Assembly (NCBI RefSeq): GCF_026283955.1
Contig: NZ_JAPDPE010000007.1
Span: 16,859 to 80,858 of the forward strand
DNA: 64,000 nucleotides
Direction of reading: 5' to 3'
DNA from: Dyella silvatica
GTDB lineage: Bacteria; Pseudomonadota; Gammaproteobacteria; Xanthomonadales; Rhodanobacteraceae
Shown: piece after piece, positions 1 to 10,027 of the stretch
Position numbering within the stretch: the stretch's first letter is position 1
How the letters are laid out: the number at the start of each line of letters is the position of its first letter
Notes under the pieces: model-generated
Database searches by the model: none
Told to the model about the DNA's origin: nothing
What the model saw: the letters and a program-made list of their open reading frames with translations, nothing else
Program-made: the position numbers and the translations under genes

Positions 1-27
1 GCCGGTGCCGAAAACGGTGATATTCAT
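1..27 (-). CDS. UDP-glucose 6-dehydrogenase-like protein, first nine codons only
   Basis: Reading leftward from an ATG at 27 gives MNITVFGTG and runs off the window edge. This is the usual opening of UDP-glucose/GDP-mannose dehydrogenases, the first strand and glycine turn of the NAD-binding Rossmann fold. Those enzymes oxidise UDP-glucose to UDP-glucuronate for polysaccharide synthesis. A second ATG lies directly upstream at 30. No clear ribosome binding site is visible. The call rests on nine residues and is therefore tentative. Confidence 0.5.
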
Positions 28-120
28 CATCGAGGAGAATGTCTCATGAGCAAGAACCGGGGATTTTAGCAGGCGACGCCGGCAAGCATCGCGCTTGTAT
101 GTGTCGCTTGCAAAACAAAC

Positions 121-144
121 GGGGCGCGAATCGCTTCGCGCCCC
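121..144 (-). terminator. Rho-independent terminator of the FKBP gene
   Basis: A perfect 10-bp stem with a 4-base loop. On the minus strand it is followed by a T-rich stretch. It lies 49 bases past the FKBP stop codon. Confidence 0.75.
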
Positions 145-192
145 GTCGCTATACCTATACAGTGAAGCTGACCAGCGTTAAGCCGAATGGGC

Positions 193-972
193 TTACTTGC
201 CGGCGCCTGCAGCACCAGCCTGGTCGCCGCCAGCTGGCGTCGGGCCGGTCTTGACCAAGGTCACGTCGAAAATGATCGTCGCATTCGGCGGAAAGCCGTT
301 CTGCGGCTGGGCACCGTAAGCAATATTCGACGGGATGACCAACTTGTAGTGGCCGCCGGTCTGCATCAACTGCAGGCCTTCACGGAAACCCGGGATCACG
401 CCAGCGAGCGGGATCGAAGCCGGACCACCACCTTCGTGCTTGGCCGAATTGTCGAACTCTTCGCCATTGACGAAGCTACCGACGTAGTTGATCTGGACCG
501 TGTCGTTCGGACCCGGACGTGCGCCGGTGCCCTGGCTGATCACCTGGTACTGCAGGCCCGAAGCCGTGGTCTTCACGCCCGCTGCGGACTTGTTCTTGGC
601 CAGGTAAGCGTCGCCTTCGCTCTTGTTCTTGCTGGAGACCTGGGTGTACTCAGCCTTGGCCTTGGCCTGCAGCTGGGACACGAAAGCTTCTTTCGTCGAC
701 TTGTATTCGGCTTCGCTCATGGTCGGCTTTTGGCCGGAGAGAGCAGACTGCACTGCCTTGCCAACGATGGCCGGATCCACTTCGTCGCGCACGATCGGCG
801 GCAACGAGCTGGCCAAATCCCAACCAACGACATAGCTGGCTTTGTTCTTGTCAACCGTGCCTGCAGCAGCAGCGCCACCGGCCTTGGCAGCCTGAGCGTG
901 CACGCCAACAGTCATACCCAGCGCCACAGCCAATGCGGCCGCCGTTAGCGTGGGACGCAGAAAATGCTTCAT
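193..972 (-). CDS. Periplasmic FKBP-type peptidyl-prolyl cis-trans isomerase
   Basis: A 259-residue exported proline isomerase that assists folding of envelope proteins. Residues 1 to about 27 form a signal peptide (basic start, hydrophobic core, cut near VHAQA). A helical N-terminal dimerisation domain follows, as in FkpA/Mip proteins. The C-terminal FKBP domain (about 125-235) shows the hallmarks VQINYVGSFVNGEEFD, IPGFREGLQLM and IPSNIAYG. The start at 972 is preferred over 987 because it begins the signal peptide and has a GGGAG ribosome binding site. It stands alone, with a strong terminator behind it. The family is clear; FkpA versus Mip naming is not. Confidence 0.93.
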   Translation of the reverse strand: MKHFLRPTLTAAALAVALGMTVGVHAQAAKAGGAAAAGTVDKNKASYVVGWDLASSLPPIVRDEVDPAIVGKAVQSALSGQKPTMSEAEYKSTKEAFVSQLQAKAKAEYTQVSSKNKSEGDAYLAKNKSAAGVKTTASGLQYQVISQGTGARPGPNDTVQINYVGSFVNGEEFDNSAKHEGGGPASIPLAGVIPGFREGLQLMQTGGHYKLVIPSNIAYGAQPQNGFPPNATIIFDVTLVKTGPTPAGGDQAGAAGAGK

Positions 973-1153
973 GTGAAACTCCCTCATATTGAATGTCCCG
1001 GTGCCACCGGACGGGCCTCCCCGATGGAGGCAGCACGCGCATTGTGCGGCGCCTTTCCTGTCTTAGCAACGAGCAAGCGCTTCGACATGAACTCATATCA
1101 AAGGTTCGTGACGAAATCGAGAATCGCTGATTTTTACGATTGGCCCGTGAAAA

Positions 1154-2920
1154 TCAATACGGACCATCCGGATGCTCGACCTTGTCCAGGGTGTCCCGCA
1201 ACGCAGCCTGCAGCCGCGCGTGAACCTGCACCAGCACTCGCCATAGCAGCCATGTCAGCACCAGGCCAATCATCACCAACACGACCGCAACCTCTCTGGG
1301 CGGCAGGATGGTTGAGGCCAAAGCCGCCACCAGCAGCCCGAGCACGGCCATCGCCGCCAACGGAATAATCCGTGCCAAAACGCCACGAATACGAACGTTA
1401 TGTGAACCGCCGATGTGCCCAGGTATGCTTAATTCGGCCAATAACATGCCCAGGGCGGCCGCTTTGCGATACGCCGCCACGATCATCGGCAGCGAAAAAA
1501 GTGCAGCGAGCGACCAGGCTACGCTTCGCGCAACCAGTGGATAACCATCCAGGACATCCCAGCGGAAAAAACCGCGGCGATACACGTAGGCCATGATGAG
1601 AAAGACCGCCACCACCAGCATCATGTTGACGATGACATGCCAAACCAGGCGACGGATCATCTTCATCACCACCGCCCCCTGCCCTTTGAAGCTGATGCTG
1701 CCCATCCAGTCGGTATAGGCCGCAAACGTGCCGGTAAGACCACTGGGCAGGCGCCGAGCGAGCATTTCGGCCAGTGGATCGGCCGAGCGGATCAAGTACG
1801 GGGTAAGAAAGGTGGTGATCGCCGACACCGCCACGGCCACCGGATAGAGAAAGCCGCTGGTCACTTTCAGGCTCAGGCCCAGCGAGGCGATGACGAATGA
1901 AAACTCACCGATCTGCGCCAGCCCCATGCCCACCCGCAACGAGGTACGCCCGTCATTTCCGGCGACGAAAATGCCGAAACTGCAGGTCACTATTTTGCCC
2001 AGCACCACCGCGATGGTTACCACGGTAATCGGCCACGCGTACTGCAGCAGCACGCCAGGATCGATCAGCATGCCGATGGACACAAAGAACACTGCGCTGA
2101 ACATATCGCGCAGCGGGCCAATGATTCGCTCGATACGTTTGACACTCCCCGACTCACCAACGATCGCGCCAATCATGAAGGCGCCCAGCGCAATGCTGTA
2201 GCCCATTTCGGTGACAAGCAGGCAGAAGCCAAAACACAAACCGAGCACGGCAACCAGCAGCACGTCATCACGACTGACCCGAGCGATGTAGTCAACCACC
2301 CGCGGCACCAGCAGCAGCCCGACCACCATCGACACGGCCATGAACAGCGCCAGCCGGCCAATCACCTTCATCGCCTCGCCAGCCTCTAGATCGCCGGTGC
2401 TGGCAATACCGGTCAACAAAGCCATCAAGACGATGGCCAGTACATCCTCGATGATCAAAATACCGAACATCACCTGCGCGAAGCGCTCGCGCTTGAGATT
2501 CAAATCACTCAAGGCCTTGAGAATGATGGTGGTCGAGGAAATTGACAGCATGGCGCCCAGAAACAAGGCATCCATCGATTTCCAGCCGAAGAAGCGGCCG
2601 ATTTCGTAGCCAATCCATAACATCAACACGATTTCGCAGATGGCGGCCACGAGTGCCGCACCACCCACTTCGCGCAATTTTTTCAGGCTGAATTCCAGGC
2701 CTAGCGCGAACAGCAGCAAGATCATGCCCAGTTCGGACAAGGTGCGAATAGTCATTTCGTTATGGATGAACACCACCGGCAGGGTGTAAGGCCCCACCAA
2801 CACGCCAGCGATGATGTAGCCCAACACGACCGGCTGTCGCAGGCGCTGAAAAATGACCGTGGTCAAACCAGCCACCAGCATGACCGTGGCAAGGTCCTGG
2901 ATAAATTGCAGCTCGTGCAT
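1154..2920 (-). CDS. CPA2-family monovalent cation:proton antiporter (KefB/YbaL-like)
   Basis: A 588-residue inner-membrane antiporter. The first roughly 380 residues are the Na+/H+ exchanger domain with about 12 membrane segments; motifs include QPVVLGYIIAGVLVGP, ALGLEFSLKKL and IGEFSFVIASLGL. Unlike KefB/KefC there is no TrkA-N nucleotide-binding domain. After about residue 400 there are four to five further hydrophobic segments instead. The start at 2920 (MHELQFIQDLATVML) matches family N-termini better than the longer frame from 2980. Ion specificity cannot be read from the sequence. Confidence 0.88.
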   Translation of the reverse strand: MHELQFIQDLATVMLVAGLTTVIFQRLRQPVVLGYIIAGVLVGPYTLPVVFIHNEMTIRTLSELGMILLLFALGLEFSLKKLREVGGAALVAAICEIVLMLWIGYEIGRFFGWKSMDALFLGAMLSISSTTIILKALSDLNLKRERFAQVMFGILIIEDVLAIVLMALLTGIASTGDLEAGEAMKVIGRLALFMAVSMVVGLLLVPRVVDYIARVSRDDVLLVAVLGLCFGFCLLVTEMGYSIALGAFMIGAIVGESGSVKRIERIIGPLRDMFSAVFFVSIGMLIDPGVLLQYAWPITVVTIAVVLGKIVTCSFGIFVAGNDGRTSLRVGMGLAQIGEFSFVIASLGLSLKVTSGFLYPVAVAVSAITTFLTPYLIRSADPLAEMLARRLPSGLTGTFAAYTDWMGSISFKGQGAVVMKMIRRLVWHVIVNMMLVVAVFLIMAYVYRRGFFRWDVLDGYPLVARSVAWSLAALFSLPMIVAAYRKAAALGMLLAELSIPGHIGGSHNVRIRGVLARIIPLAAMAVLGLLVAALASTILPPREVAVVLVMIGLVLTWLLWRVLVQVHARLQAALRDTLDKVEHPDGPY

Positions 2921-3098
2921 AAGGCATTCCAACGGGGAGCATCGCAAGACTAACAGCCACTTACGCACCAACGCAGACATTCAACGCAGCAAAGAGTCAC
3001 CGATCAGCATCGCGCCCCGACACTTTTTTGAAAATTTTTTGTCACGAACGCTTGACGGAATCGCGATCCCCTCTTATTCTTTCGGACTTCCAGCAGGC

Positions 3099-3174
3099 GG
3101 GGCCATAGCTCAGCTGGGAGAGCGCCTGCATGGCATGCAGGAGGTCGGCGGTTCGATCCCGCCTGGCTCCACCA
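3099..3174 (+). tRNA. tRNA-Ala(GGC)
   Basis: Complete cloverleaf with encoded CCA. The anticodon loop ATGGCAT gives GGC, and the acceptor stem has the G3:U70 pair that identifies alanine tRNA. First of three tRNA genes in a row. Confidence 0.97.
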
Positions 3175-3183
3175 ACAAAATAC

Positions 3184-3259
3184 GTCCCCATCGTCTAGAG
3201 GCCTAGGACATTACCCTTTCACGGTAGCGACCGGGGTTCGAATCCCCGTGGGGACGCCA
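3184..3259 (+). tRNA. tRNA-Glu(TTC)
   Basis: Complete cloverleaf with encoded CCA. Acceptor stem GTCCCCA/TGGGGAC, anticodon TTC. It starts 9 bases after tRNA-Ala, so the two are probably co-transcribed. Confidence 0.97.
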
Positions 3260-3321
3260 ACACTGCAGCCAAGGCAACGCGGCCATAGTATTGGAAGATT
3301 CGAGAAGCTGGAAAAAAATGT

Positions 3322-3398
3322 GGAGCGGTAGTTCAGTCGGTTAGAATGCTGGCCTGTCACGCCGGAGGTCGCGGGTTCGAGTCCCGTCCGCTCCGCCA
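3322..3398 (+). tRNA. tRNA-Asp(GTC), copy 1
   Basis: Complete 77-base cloverleaf with CCA and anticodon GTC. It is identical base for base to the minus-strand copy at 16320-16396. Confidence 0.97.
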
Positions 3399-3406
3399 CT
3401 AACGGA

Positions 3407-3430
3407 AAGCCCGCCTAGCGCGGGTTTTTT
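3407..3430 (+). terminator. Terminator of the tRNA-Ala-Glu-Asp cluster
   Basis: Stem CCCGC/GCGGG followed by six T, nine bases past tRNA-Asp. Confidence 0.8.
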
Positions 3431-3505
3431 GTTGCCTGTTATTTAGCAGCGCTCAAGCCATTTAATCAACGCTGCACAAGAAAACCGAGGCTCCCAAAGC
3501 CGTCG

Positions 3506-3979
3506 TTACAGCGAAGGATCTTGCTCACGCTCCAGCGTGCCGATGGAATGCCCCTGCTCGGCCAGGTATTCCAACCAGCGCGAGAGGAACCCGTTCATGC
3601 GCAAGCGATGCTGAAACACAGTGTGCGCTGGCGGGAATGGACCCAGCACTTGCCATAAATGACGCCCGGGATGGCAATGCAAGGCCTCCGCAACATGGGC
3701 GTCGGTGTACATCCGCAACTGCGCCGAGGGCGATGGCTGCCCAGTCTGCGCATCGACAAAGTCGTAGGTCAGCTCAAGTTCCAGCGTATACGGATGACGC
3801 TCCTGCACCTGCAGACGCACATTGAGGCCATCATCCACCACCGAACGATAGCACCCAGGACTCAGCGTCTGTGGCGCAAACAGTTTCGCGAGACGGTGAT
3901 AATTCTCTGCATACAGCCCCATCAAAAAGCCAAAGCGACTGGGCAGTAAGGCGTTACGGTTGTCCAGTACAGCGCTCAT
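3506..3979 (-). CDS. DUF1249 family protein (YqiB-like)
   Basis: A 157-residue cytoplasmic protein of unknown function resembling the conserved proteobacterial DUF1249/YqiB family. The family pattern is visible as ENYHRLAKLF near residue 30, LELELTYDF in the middle, and a C-terminal FLSRWLEYLAEQGH. There is no signal peptide or membrane segment. The start at 3979 is three codons inside the longest frame; either is possible. It precedes nothing obviously related, and ppsR lies upstream on the same strand about 40 bases away. Confidence 0.8.
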   Translation of the reverse strand: MSAVLDNRNALLPSRFGFLMGLYAENYHRLAKLFAPQTLSPGCYRSVVDDGLNVRLQVQERHPYTLELELTYDFVDAQTGQPSPSAQLRMYTDAHVAEALHCHPGRHLWQVLGPFPPAHTVFQHRLRMNGFLSRWLEYLAEQGHSIGTLEREQDPSL

Positions 3980-4018
3980 AGATCGCAAAGATTCCTCGCG
4001 GCAATCAAACCTAATGAA

Positions 4019-4801
4019 TCAGAACATGGTCCGCTCGATACCGAAGCGGTCAAAGATCTTGCTGGCAATCTCCTCGATCGACACATGCATTAACTTCTCA
4101 GCCTGCTCCAACTCCCACCGGCACTGCTGCAAGGTCGCATAACGACTATTGGCCCGCCGCTGCTCGCGAATCTGCGCCAACCGCTGCGGATCAATGGTGA
4201 GCCCGAACAAACGATCCTTGTAGGGACGCAAACGTGCCGGCAACTCCAACTTATCGAGATCGTCATCGGTCAGCGGGTAATTGGCGGCGCTTACTCCGTA
4301 ATGCAAGGCCATATACAAACAGGTCGGGGTTTTCCCCGAACGGGATACGCCAATCAGGATCAGGTCCGCCTTGGCATAGTCCACATCAATGCCATCATCA
4401 TGCGACAGGGCGTAATTGGTGGCATTGATGCGCGCCTCATACTTGGCAAAATCGACCAAACCATGGGAACGATTCACCGCACCGGAGTGCTTGGTGCCCA
4501 ACTCGTCTTCCAGCGGGCCAATGAACGGTGCAAACACATCGAGCATCAGCGCCCCACTGCCCGCAACGATCTCGCATAACGAACGATCTGCCATGGTATT
4601 GACCACGATCGGGCGGTCACCGCTCTGGGCGTAGCGCGTCTTGATGCGCAAAGCGGCCGCCTCAGCCTTCTTCGCATCATCAATAAAGGGCAAGCGGTGC
4701 TTGTCGAACTCGACCCCCTCAAACTGGGCCAGGATGCTATTGCCAATCGTCTCCGCCGTAATACCAGTGGAGTCAGAGATAAAGAAAACGGTTCGCGGCA
4801 T
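4019..4801 (-). CDS. ppsR: Phosphoenolpyruvate synthase regulatory protein (bifunctional kinase/pyrophosphorylase)
   Basis: A 260-residue member of the DUF299/PpsR family, which inactivates PEP synthase by ADP-dependent phosphorylation of a threonine and reactivates it by phosphorolysis. The nucleotide-binding loop GVSRSGKT is visible near residues 150-157, and the N-terminus FFISDSTGITAETIG is typical. Length matches the family (about 270). It is divergently transcribed from ppsA, its known target, across a 226-base gap, which strongly supports the assignment. Confidence 0.95.
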   Translation of the reverse strand: MPRTVFFISDSTGITAETIGNSILAQFEGVEFDKHRLPFIDDAKKAEAAALRIKTRYAQSGDRPIVVNTMADRSLCEIVAGSGALMLDVFAPFIGPLEDELGTKHSGAVNRSHGLVDFAKYEARINATNYALSHDDGIDVDYAKADLILIGVSRSGKTPTCLYMALHYGVSAANYPLTDDDLDKLELPARLRPYKDRLFGLTIDPQRLAQIREQRRANSRYATLQQCRWELEQAEKLMHVSIEEIASKIFDRFGIERTMF

Positions 4802-5013
4802 AGATCGTCCATCAAGGCAGTGGCGGCTTCTGCGGCACCTTAGCGCAAGCGCACAGACCTGTCTTTGCTTGACTCTCGCCTGACTGGTATGCAGTTGGCG
4901 TGGCCCTTATCTGCAATGGTCTTCTTGTGCCGCGCACCATTGGCAGCGGACAATACCAGTCCTTTGCGGCTCGCCCTGCTTGCCCGCCACTCATCCGCAC
5001 ACCCTGAGAGCTC

Positions 5014-5021
5014 CTGAGGAG
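5014..5021 (+). promoter_or_regulatory. Ribosome binding site that fixes a TTG start for ppsA
   Basis: The sequence TGAGGAGA lies 6 bases before TTG at 5028. It selects that TTG over the upstream ATG at 4980, whose extension adds 16 residues not seen in the family. Confidence 0.75.
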
Positions 5022-5027
5022 ACACCC

Positions 5028-7415
5028 TTGAACGAACTGGTGCTTTGGCTCGACACGCTTCGCATGACTGACCTGGGCAAGGTCGGCGGTAAAAATGCGT
5101 CGCTTGGCGAGATGATTGGCAACCTGGCAAAGCTTGGCGTCTCGGTTCCTGGTGGCTTTGCCACCACCGCCGATGCGTTTCAGCAATACCTGGATAAAAG
5201 CGGCGTGGCCAAGCGCATTCAAGCCCGCCTTGCCGATCTCAACGTAGACGACGTCGAAGCACTGACCGCGGCCGGCAAGGAGATCCGTGAATGGGTCACC
5301 GAAACGCCCCTGCCGACGGAACTCGACAACGCCATCCGTGACGCTTACATCAAGCTGTGCAAGGACGCCGGCGCCGAAAACATCGCCGTTGCGGTGCGAT
5401 CGTCGGCCACCGCCGAAGACTTGCCCGATGCCTCTTTTGCCGGCCAGCAAGAGACCTTTCTCAATGTCGTGGGCATTGAGGATGTACTGCACAAGGTGAA
5501 GGAGGTTTTCGCCTCGCTGTACAACGATCGCGCCATCGCCTATCGCGTACACCAAGGCTTCAAGCACGAAGACGTCTTTCTGTCCGCCGGCGTACAACTG
5601 ATGGTGCGTTCCGACATCGGCGCGTCCGGGGTGCTGTTTACCCTGGATACCGAGTCGGGCTTTCGCGATGTGGTGTTCGTCACCGGCAGCTACGGCCTTG
5701 GCGAAATGGTCGTGCAGGGCGCCGTCAATCCTGACGAGTTCTACGTCTTCAAACCCACCCTTAAGCAAGGAAAACCGGCCGTCCTACGCCGCCAGCTGGG
5801 GGCCAAGCAGCTGCGCATGATTTATTCCAGCGCACCGGGCGAGCGCGTCAAGATCGAAGACACCCCGGTCGAACTGCGCAACCGCTTCTGCATCACCGAC
5901 ACCGACGTCGAAGAGCTTTCGCGCCAGGCGCTGATCATCGAACAGCACTACGGTCGCCCCATGGACATCGAGTGGGCAAAGGATGGCAACACCGGCAAGC
6001 TTTACATCGTGCAGGCCCGCCCCGAGACGGTGAAGTCACGCGCACACACGACTCAGCTCGAGCGCTTCCACTTGCTCGAGCGCGGCAAGGTGCTGGCCGA
6101 AGGCCGGGCTATCGGGCAGAAAATCGGCGCCGGCAAAGCACGCGTCGTGCGCACCCTGGCGGATATGGCCAAGGTTCAACCGGGTGACGTGCTGATCGCT
6201 GACATGACCGATCCCGATTGGGAGCCGGTGATGAAGCGCGCCGCGGCCATCGTCACGAATCGCGGCGGCCGCACCTGCCACGCCGCCATCATTGCGCGCG
6301 AGCTGGGCGTTCCGGCGGTGGTCGGCACAGGCAATGCGCTGAGCCTGATTCCCGATGGCGCCGACGTCACCGTGTCCTGCGCGGAAGGCGACACCGGCAG
6401 CATTTACGAAGGACAACTCAAGTTCGATCGCGTAACCGCCGATCTGGGCGATATGCCCGAAGCGCCGCTGAAAATCATGATGAACGTGGCCAATCCGGAA
6501 CGCGCATTCGATTTCGGCATGCTGCCGAACGCCGGCATCGGCCTGGCCCGCCTGGAAATGATCATCGCCAGCCACATCGGCGTGCATCCCAAGGCGCTGC
6601 TGGAATATGCCAAGCAAGACGCCGAAACCAAGGCCAAGATCGATGAGCGCAGGGCTGGCTATGCCGATCCGGTGAGCTTTTATATCGATCGTCTCGCCGA
6701 AGGCGTCGCCACCATCGCCGCCTCGGTCTATCCGAAAACGGTGATCGTGCGCCTGTCGGACTTCAAATCGAACGAGTACGCCAATCTGGTCGGCGGCGCT
6801 CGTTATGAGCCACATGAAGAAAACCCGATGATCGGCTATCGCGGCGCCAGCCGTTATGTCGACGCCGGCTTCGCCGAGGCTTTTGCACTGGAATGCAAAG
6901 CCGTGAAGAAAGTGCGCGAAAGCATGGGCCTGGACAATGTCTGGGTGATGATCCCGTTTGTGCGCACGCTGGGCGAAGGTCACAAGGTGATCGACGTGCT
7001 GGCCAAGAATGGTCTTAAGCAAGGTGCCAGCGCGCAAGGTGAGCAAGCACTGAAGATCATCATGATGTGCGAAGTGCCCTCCAACGCCCTGCTAGCGGCC
7101 GAGTTCCTGGAGATCTTCGATGGCTTCTCCATCGGCTCCAACGACCTTACCCAGCTCACCCTGGGCCTGGATCGCGATTCCAGCATCGTTGCCAGCTTGT
7201 TCGACGAGCGCGATCCCGCGGTGAAAAAGCTGTTGTCCATGGCCATTCAAACCGCCCGTGAAAAAGGCAAATACGTGGGTATCTGCGGCCAGGGGCCGTC
7301 AGATCATCCCGATCTGGCGGAATGGCTCATGGATCAAGGCATCGAATCGGTCTCGCTGAACCCGGACACCGTCGTCGATACCTGGTTGCGGCTGGCCAAG
7401 AAAAAAGCCGGCTGA
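5028..7415 (+). CDS. ppsA: Phosphoenolpyruvate synthase
   Basis: A 795-residue enzyme that converts pyruvate, ATP and water to PEP, AMP and phosphate for gluconeogenesis. The N-terminal ATP-grasp/PPDK domain begins with [19 protein letters not shown]. The phosphohistidine domain carries [18 protein letters not shown] with its phosphorylated histidine. The C-terminal TIM barrel has the [12 protein letters not shown] and [11 protein letters not shown] motifs. Length agrees with E. coli PpsA (792). Its start is TTG with a strong ribosome binding site. Regulation by the divergent ppsR is expected. Confidence 0.97.
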   Translation: MNELVLWLDTLRMTDLGKVGGKNASLGEMIGNLAKLGVSVPGGFATTADAFQQYLDKSGVAKRIQARLADLNVDDVEALTAAGKEIREWVTETPLPTELDNAIRDAYIKLCKDAGAENIAVAVRSSATAEDLPDASFAGQQETFLNVVGIEDVLHKVKEVFASLYNDRAIAYRVHQGFKHEDVFLSAGVQLMVRSDIGASGVLFTLDTESGFRDVVFVTGSYGLGEMVVQGAVNPDEFYVFKPTLKQGKPAVLRRQLGAKQLRMIYSSAPGERVKIEDTPVELRNRFCITDTDVEELSRQALIIEQHYGRPMDIEWAKDGNTGKLYIVQARPETVKSRAHTTQLERFHLLERGKVLAEGRAIGQKIGAGKARVVRTLADMAKVQPGDVLIADMTDPDWEPVMKRAAAIVTNRGGRTCHAAIIARELGVPAVVGTGNALSLIPDGADVTVSCAEGDTGSIYEGQLKFDRVTADLGDMPEAPLKIMMNVANPERAFDFGMLPNAGIGLARLEMIIASHIGVHPKALLEYAKQDAETKAKIDERRAGYADPVSFYIDRLAEGVATIAASVYPKTVIVRLSDFKSNEYANLVGGARYEPHEENPMIGYRGASRYVDAGFAEAFALECKAVKKVRESMGLDNVWVMIPFVRTLGEGHKVIDVLAKNGLKQGASAQGEQALKIIMMCEVPSNALLAAEFLEIFDGFSIGSNDLTQLTLGLDRDSSIVASLFDERDPAVKKLLSMAIQTAREKGKYVGICGQGPSDHPDLAEWLMDQGIESVSLNPDTVVDTWLRLAKKKAG

Positions 7416-7438
7416 ATAGCCAGTTAAGCAAAACCCAA

Positions 7439-7470
7439 CGGGGCGGTGGCAACACCGCCCCGCTGTTTTT
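7439..7470 (+). terminator. Terminator of ppsA
   Basis: Perfect 10-bp stem CGGGGCGGTG/CACCGCCCCG with a GCAA tetraloop, then a T run. Confidence 0.9.
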
Positions 7471-7610
7471 GAAAGCCCCTTAAAGAACACCTAGCGACCA
7501 GCGGTATCACAAACCTGTTGCTCGTGGCGCCGAGCCCGCTCTATCGAACCAGGCAGCGCAAGCGTACTGTTGGCAGCCGGATCATCCAGCTCTGGATAAC
7601 GGGGTACTTC

Positions 7611-8294
7611 ATGCGCGCCATCACTGCATTTCTGGCAAGAAATAAAGGGTTTTTCACGTTTATGCTTTGCATGATCGTGTTTCGTAGCGCAGTAGCCGAC
7701 TGGAACGTGGTTCCAACCGGCTCGATGCAACCGACCATTCGCATCGGTGACCGCATCTTCGTAGATAAAGCAGCCTACGACGTCCGCCTCCCCTTCACCC
7801 ATGTGTCGTTGCTGCACCTGGCCGATCCGCAGCGTGGCGACATTGTCGTGCTGGACTCGGCAGCCGCGCACGAACGCCTGGTAAAGCGCGTTATCGGGTT
7901 GCCCGGGGACCAAGTGGCCATGCGGGACAACCGGCTCTATATCAATGGGCAACGCGCCGAATACACCGACACCACCGAGACAGGTATCCATGATGACCAG
8001 CTAGGCGCCGCCCGCTATGTCATCGAAAACTATGGTGCCATGCGTCACCGGGTGCGCCTGTCGCTGGATCGCCCCAGCCCGGCACGCAGCTTCGGCCCCA
8101 TCAAAGTGCCCGAAGCACAGTATCTGATGCTTGGCGACAATCGCGACAACAGTGAAGATTCACGCTATCTGGGCTTTTTTCCACGCCGGGAAATTATCGG
8201 CCGTACGCGATATGTCGCGGTCTCCCTCGACCCCGAAAACCACTATTTACCGCGAGCGCACCGGTTTGGAGCTCCATTGGATTCGGCCCATTAG
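7611..8294 (+). CDS. lepB: Signal peptidase I (S26 family)
   Basis: A 227-residue membrane-bound protease that removes signal peptides from exported proteins. One N-terminal membrane segment (about residues 13-28) anchors it. The catalytic serine lies in PTGSMQPTI and the lysine in ERLVKRVIGLPGD; GDNRDNSEDSR is the family box E. It is shorter than E. coli LepB (324) and lacks the second membrane helix. The start at 7611 is chosen because the upstream extension has no membrane or family character. It is not next to lepA-rnc here, so it may be a second LepB-like copy. Confidence 0.88.
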   Translation: MRAITAFLARNKGFFTFMLCMIVFRSAVADWNVVPTGSMQPTIRIGDRIFVDKAAYDVRLPFTHVSLLHLADPQRGDIVVLDSAAAHERLVKRVIGLPGDQVAMRDNRLYINGQRAEYTDTTETGIHDDQLGAARYVIENYGAMRHRVRLSLDRPSPARSFGPIKVPEAQYLMLGDNRDNSEDSRYLGFFPRREIIGRTRYVAVSLDPENHYLPRAHRFGAPLDSAH

Positions 8295-8409
8295 CGACAA
8301 GCCAGCCCATGGCGCTGCGGATCCAGGCGGATCTGCACTGGACAGTTGTCAGAATAACTTTTGCCGCGTATTATTTCCGGCTCGCGCGGACCACCGTGTG
8401 TACCCCTTT

Positions 8410-8499
<90 letters not shown>

Positions 8500-8537
8500 A
8501 ATACAAAGCCCTGCAGTTATGCGGGGCTTTTGTATTT
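8500..8537 (+). terminator. Terminator of tRNA-Ser
   Basis: A 13-bp stem (AATACAAAGCCC against GGGCTTTTGTATT with one bulge) immediately follows the tRNA. Confidence 0.75.
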
Positions 8538-8573
8538 CTGGCATTCTGCGCGCATACGTTTTTCTGGCATCTC

Positions 8574-9290
8574 ATGATCGAGTTCGGACACGGAACACAT
8601 GTCGGCTTGCGCCGTATGCGCAACGAGGACACCTACTACGCCGACGCAGCGCTCGGCCTCTTCATGGTCGCCGATGGCATGGGCGGCCACCAACACGGCG
8701 AAGTGGCCTCTGCCCTGGTACGTGACGCCATTGCCGACCTGGTCATCCGCGGACACAGCCTGGTCGAAGCTGTGCGCGGCGCAGATGAGCGACTGATTCA
8801 ACAGGCCCGTCTCCAGCAAGATCGGATTGGCAATCACATGCTGCCCATGGGCACCACCATTGCTGCCCTGCGGCTCGATGCGAACAGCTATGAAGTGGCC
8901 TGGGTGGGCGACAGCCGGGTATACCTATGGCAAGACGGACTGCGCCAAATCAGTCACGACCATTCCCTGGTGCAAGAACTGGTTACGGCCGGCACGCTGG
9001 CCCCCACACAGGCCGCCAGGCACCCGCAACGTAACGTGATCACCCAGGCCCTGGGCATTACCGCCACCGCGCAATTGCATATCGGCATGGCCCGTGGTCG
9101 TTTGCAGCCAGGCATGTGTTTTTTATTGTGCAGTGACGGACTTACCGAAGAGGTCGGCGACAACGCGATTTCCCGGATCGTCGAGCGCCGGGATCTCGCT
9201 GCGCAGGAATGCGTCGATCACCTGCTGCTGGCCGCGCTGGATGGTGGCGGTAGCGACAATATCACGGCGATTCTCGCTCGCGTCGACTAA
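8574..9290 (+). CDS. PP2C-family serine/threonine protein phosphatase (Stp1-like)
   Basis: A 238-residue metal-dependent phosphatase. Metal-binding motifs are in order: RRMRNEDTYY near residue 14, MVADGMGGH near 30, SDGLTEEVGD near 180, and GGSDNITAI near the C-terminus. It is soluble with no extra domain. Such enzymes usually oppose Hanks-type kinases or control type VI secretion, but no kinase lies nearby, so the substrate is unknown. The start at 8574 gives the typical family N-terminus; the ribosome binding site is weak. Confidence 0.92.
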   Translation: MIEFGHGTHVGLRRMRNEDTYYADAALGLFMVADGMGGHQHGEVASALVRDAIADLVIRGHSLVEAVRGADERLIQQARLQQDRIGNHMLPMGTTIAALRLDANSYEVAWVGDSRVYLWQDGLRQISHDHSLVQELVTAGTLAPTQAARHPQRNVITQALGITATAQLHIGMARGRLQPGMCFLLCSDGLTEEVGDNAISRIVERRDLAAQECVDHLLLAALDGGGSDNITAILARVD

Positions 9291-9319
9291 CCCACCCAGC
9301 CGCTGCAAGCGGCAGGGTG

Positions 9320-10027
9320 CTAATGCTGACGACGCCAGATGCTGCCACCACCCGAACTCTTATCCAGCGCATCCAGGCGCCGCTCGTGAGCCGCTAGCTC
9401 GTCGCCAACGGCGCGACGCACCTGCGGCCGGCGGTCAAGCACTAGCGGGATGGCAATCGTCGTCGTGCTCTGCTCGGCGGCACCTTCAAAACCCAGATCC
9501 AGCCCGACCTGGCCGGACGTCATCGACAGATAGACTTCGGCAAGCAGCTGCGCGTCGATCAAGCCGCCGTGCAAATCACGCGCCGAATTGTCCACGCCCA
9601 GGCGCTTACATAACGCATCCAGGCTATTGCGCTGCCCGGGATAACGCTCGCGTGCCATCACCAGGGTATCGAGCACCGGGCAACGATCGCTGATGCGGCC
9701 ATATTGCTCGCCCGCGCGAGCCAGCTCGGCGTCGAGAAAGCCGACGTCGAACTTGGCGTTGTGAATGATCAGCTCGGCGCCATCGATAAAGGCGAGAAAT
9801 TCATCGACCACATCAATGAAATGCGGTTTATCGAGCAAAAACTCGTCTTCGATACCGGTGACCTGCCTGGCGCCTTCGTCAATTGCGCGATCCGGATTGA
9901 GATAAGTCTGATAGTGACGCCCACTTGGCCGTCGCTCGATCATCTCGACGCAGGCGATTTCGATCAGCCGATGGCCCTGACGAACTTCCAAGCCGGTGGT
10001 TTCGGTATCTAGAACGACCTGCCTCAC
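9320..10027 (-). CDS. dnaQ: DNA polymerase III epsilon subunit (3'-5' proofreading exonuclease)
   Basis: A 235-residue DEDDh exonuclease. ExoI DTETTG is at residues 7-12, Exo[11 protein letters not shown] near 95, and Exo[19 protein letters not shown] near 150. The C-terminal tail after about 180 would contact the polymerase alpha subunit. Its start overlaps the rnhA stop (ATGA), so the two genes are translationally coupled. The rnhA-dnaQ arrangement is well known in gammaproteobacteria, though there usually divergent; here they are in one operon. Confidence 0.96.
   Translation of the reverse strand: MRQVVLDTETTGLEVRQGHRLIEIACVEMIERRPSGRHYQTYLNPDRAIDEGARQVTGIEDEFLLDKPHFIDVVDEFLAFIDGAELIIHNAKFDVGFLDAELARAGEQYGRISDRCPVLDTLVMARERYPGQRNSLDALCKRLGVDNSARDLHGGLIDAQLLAEVYLSMTSGQVGLDLGFEGAAEQSTTTIAIPLVLDRRPQVRRAVGDELAAHERRLDALDKSSGGGSIWRRQH

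Noticed and set aside
187..948. Plus-strand frame of 253 codons opposite the FKBP gene
   Set aside because: Antisense shadow of a clear family gene.
6036..7046. Long minus-strand open frame of 336 codons
   Set aside because: It lies wholly inside ppsA, which has all family motifs; high G+C makes long antisense frames common. No ribosome binding site or domain.
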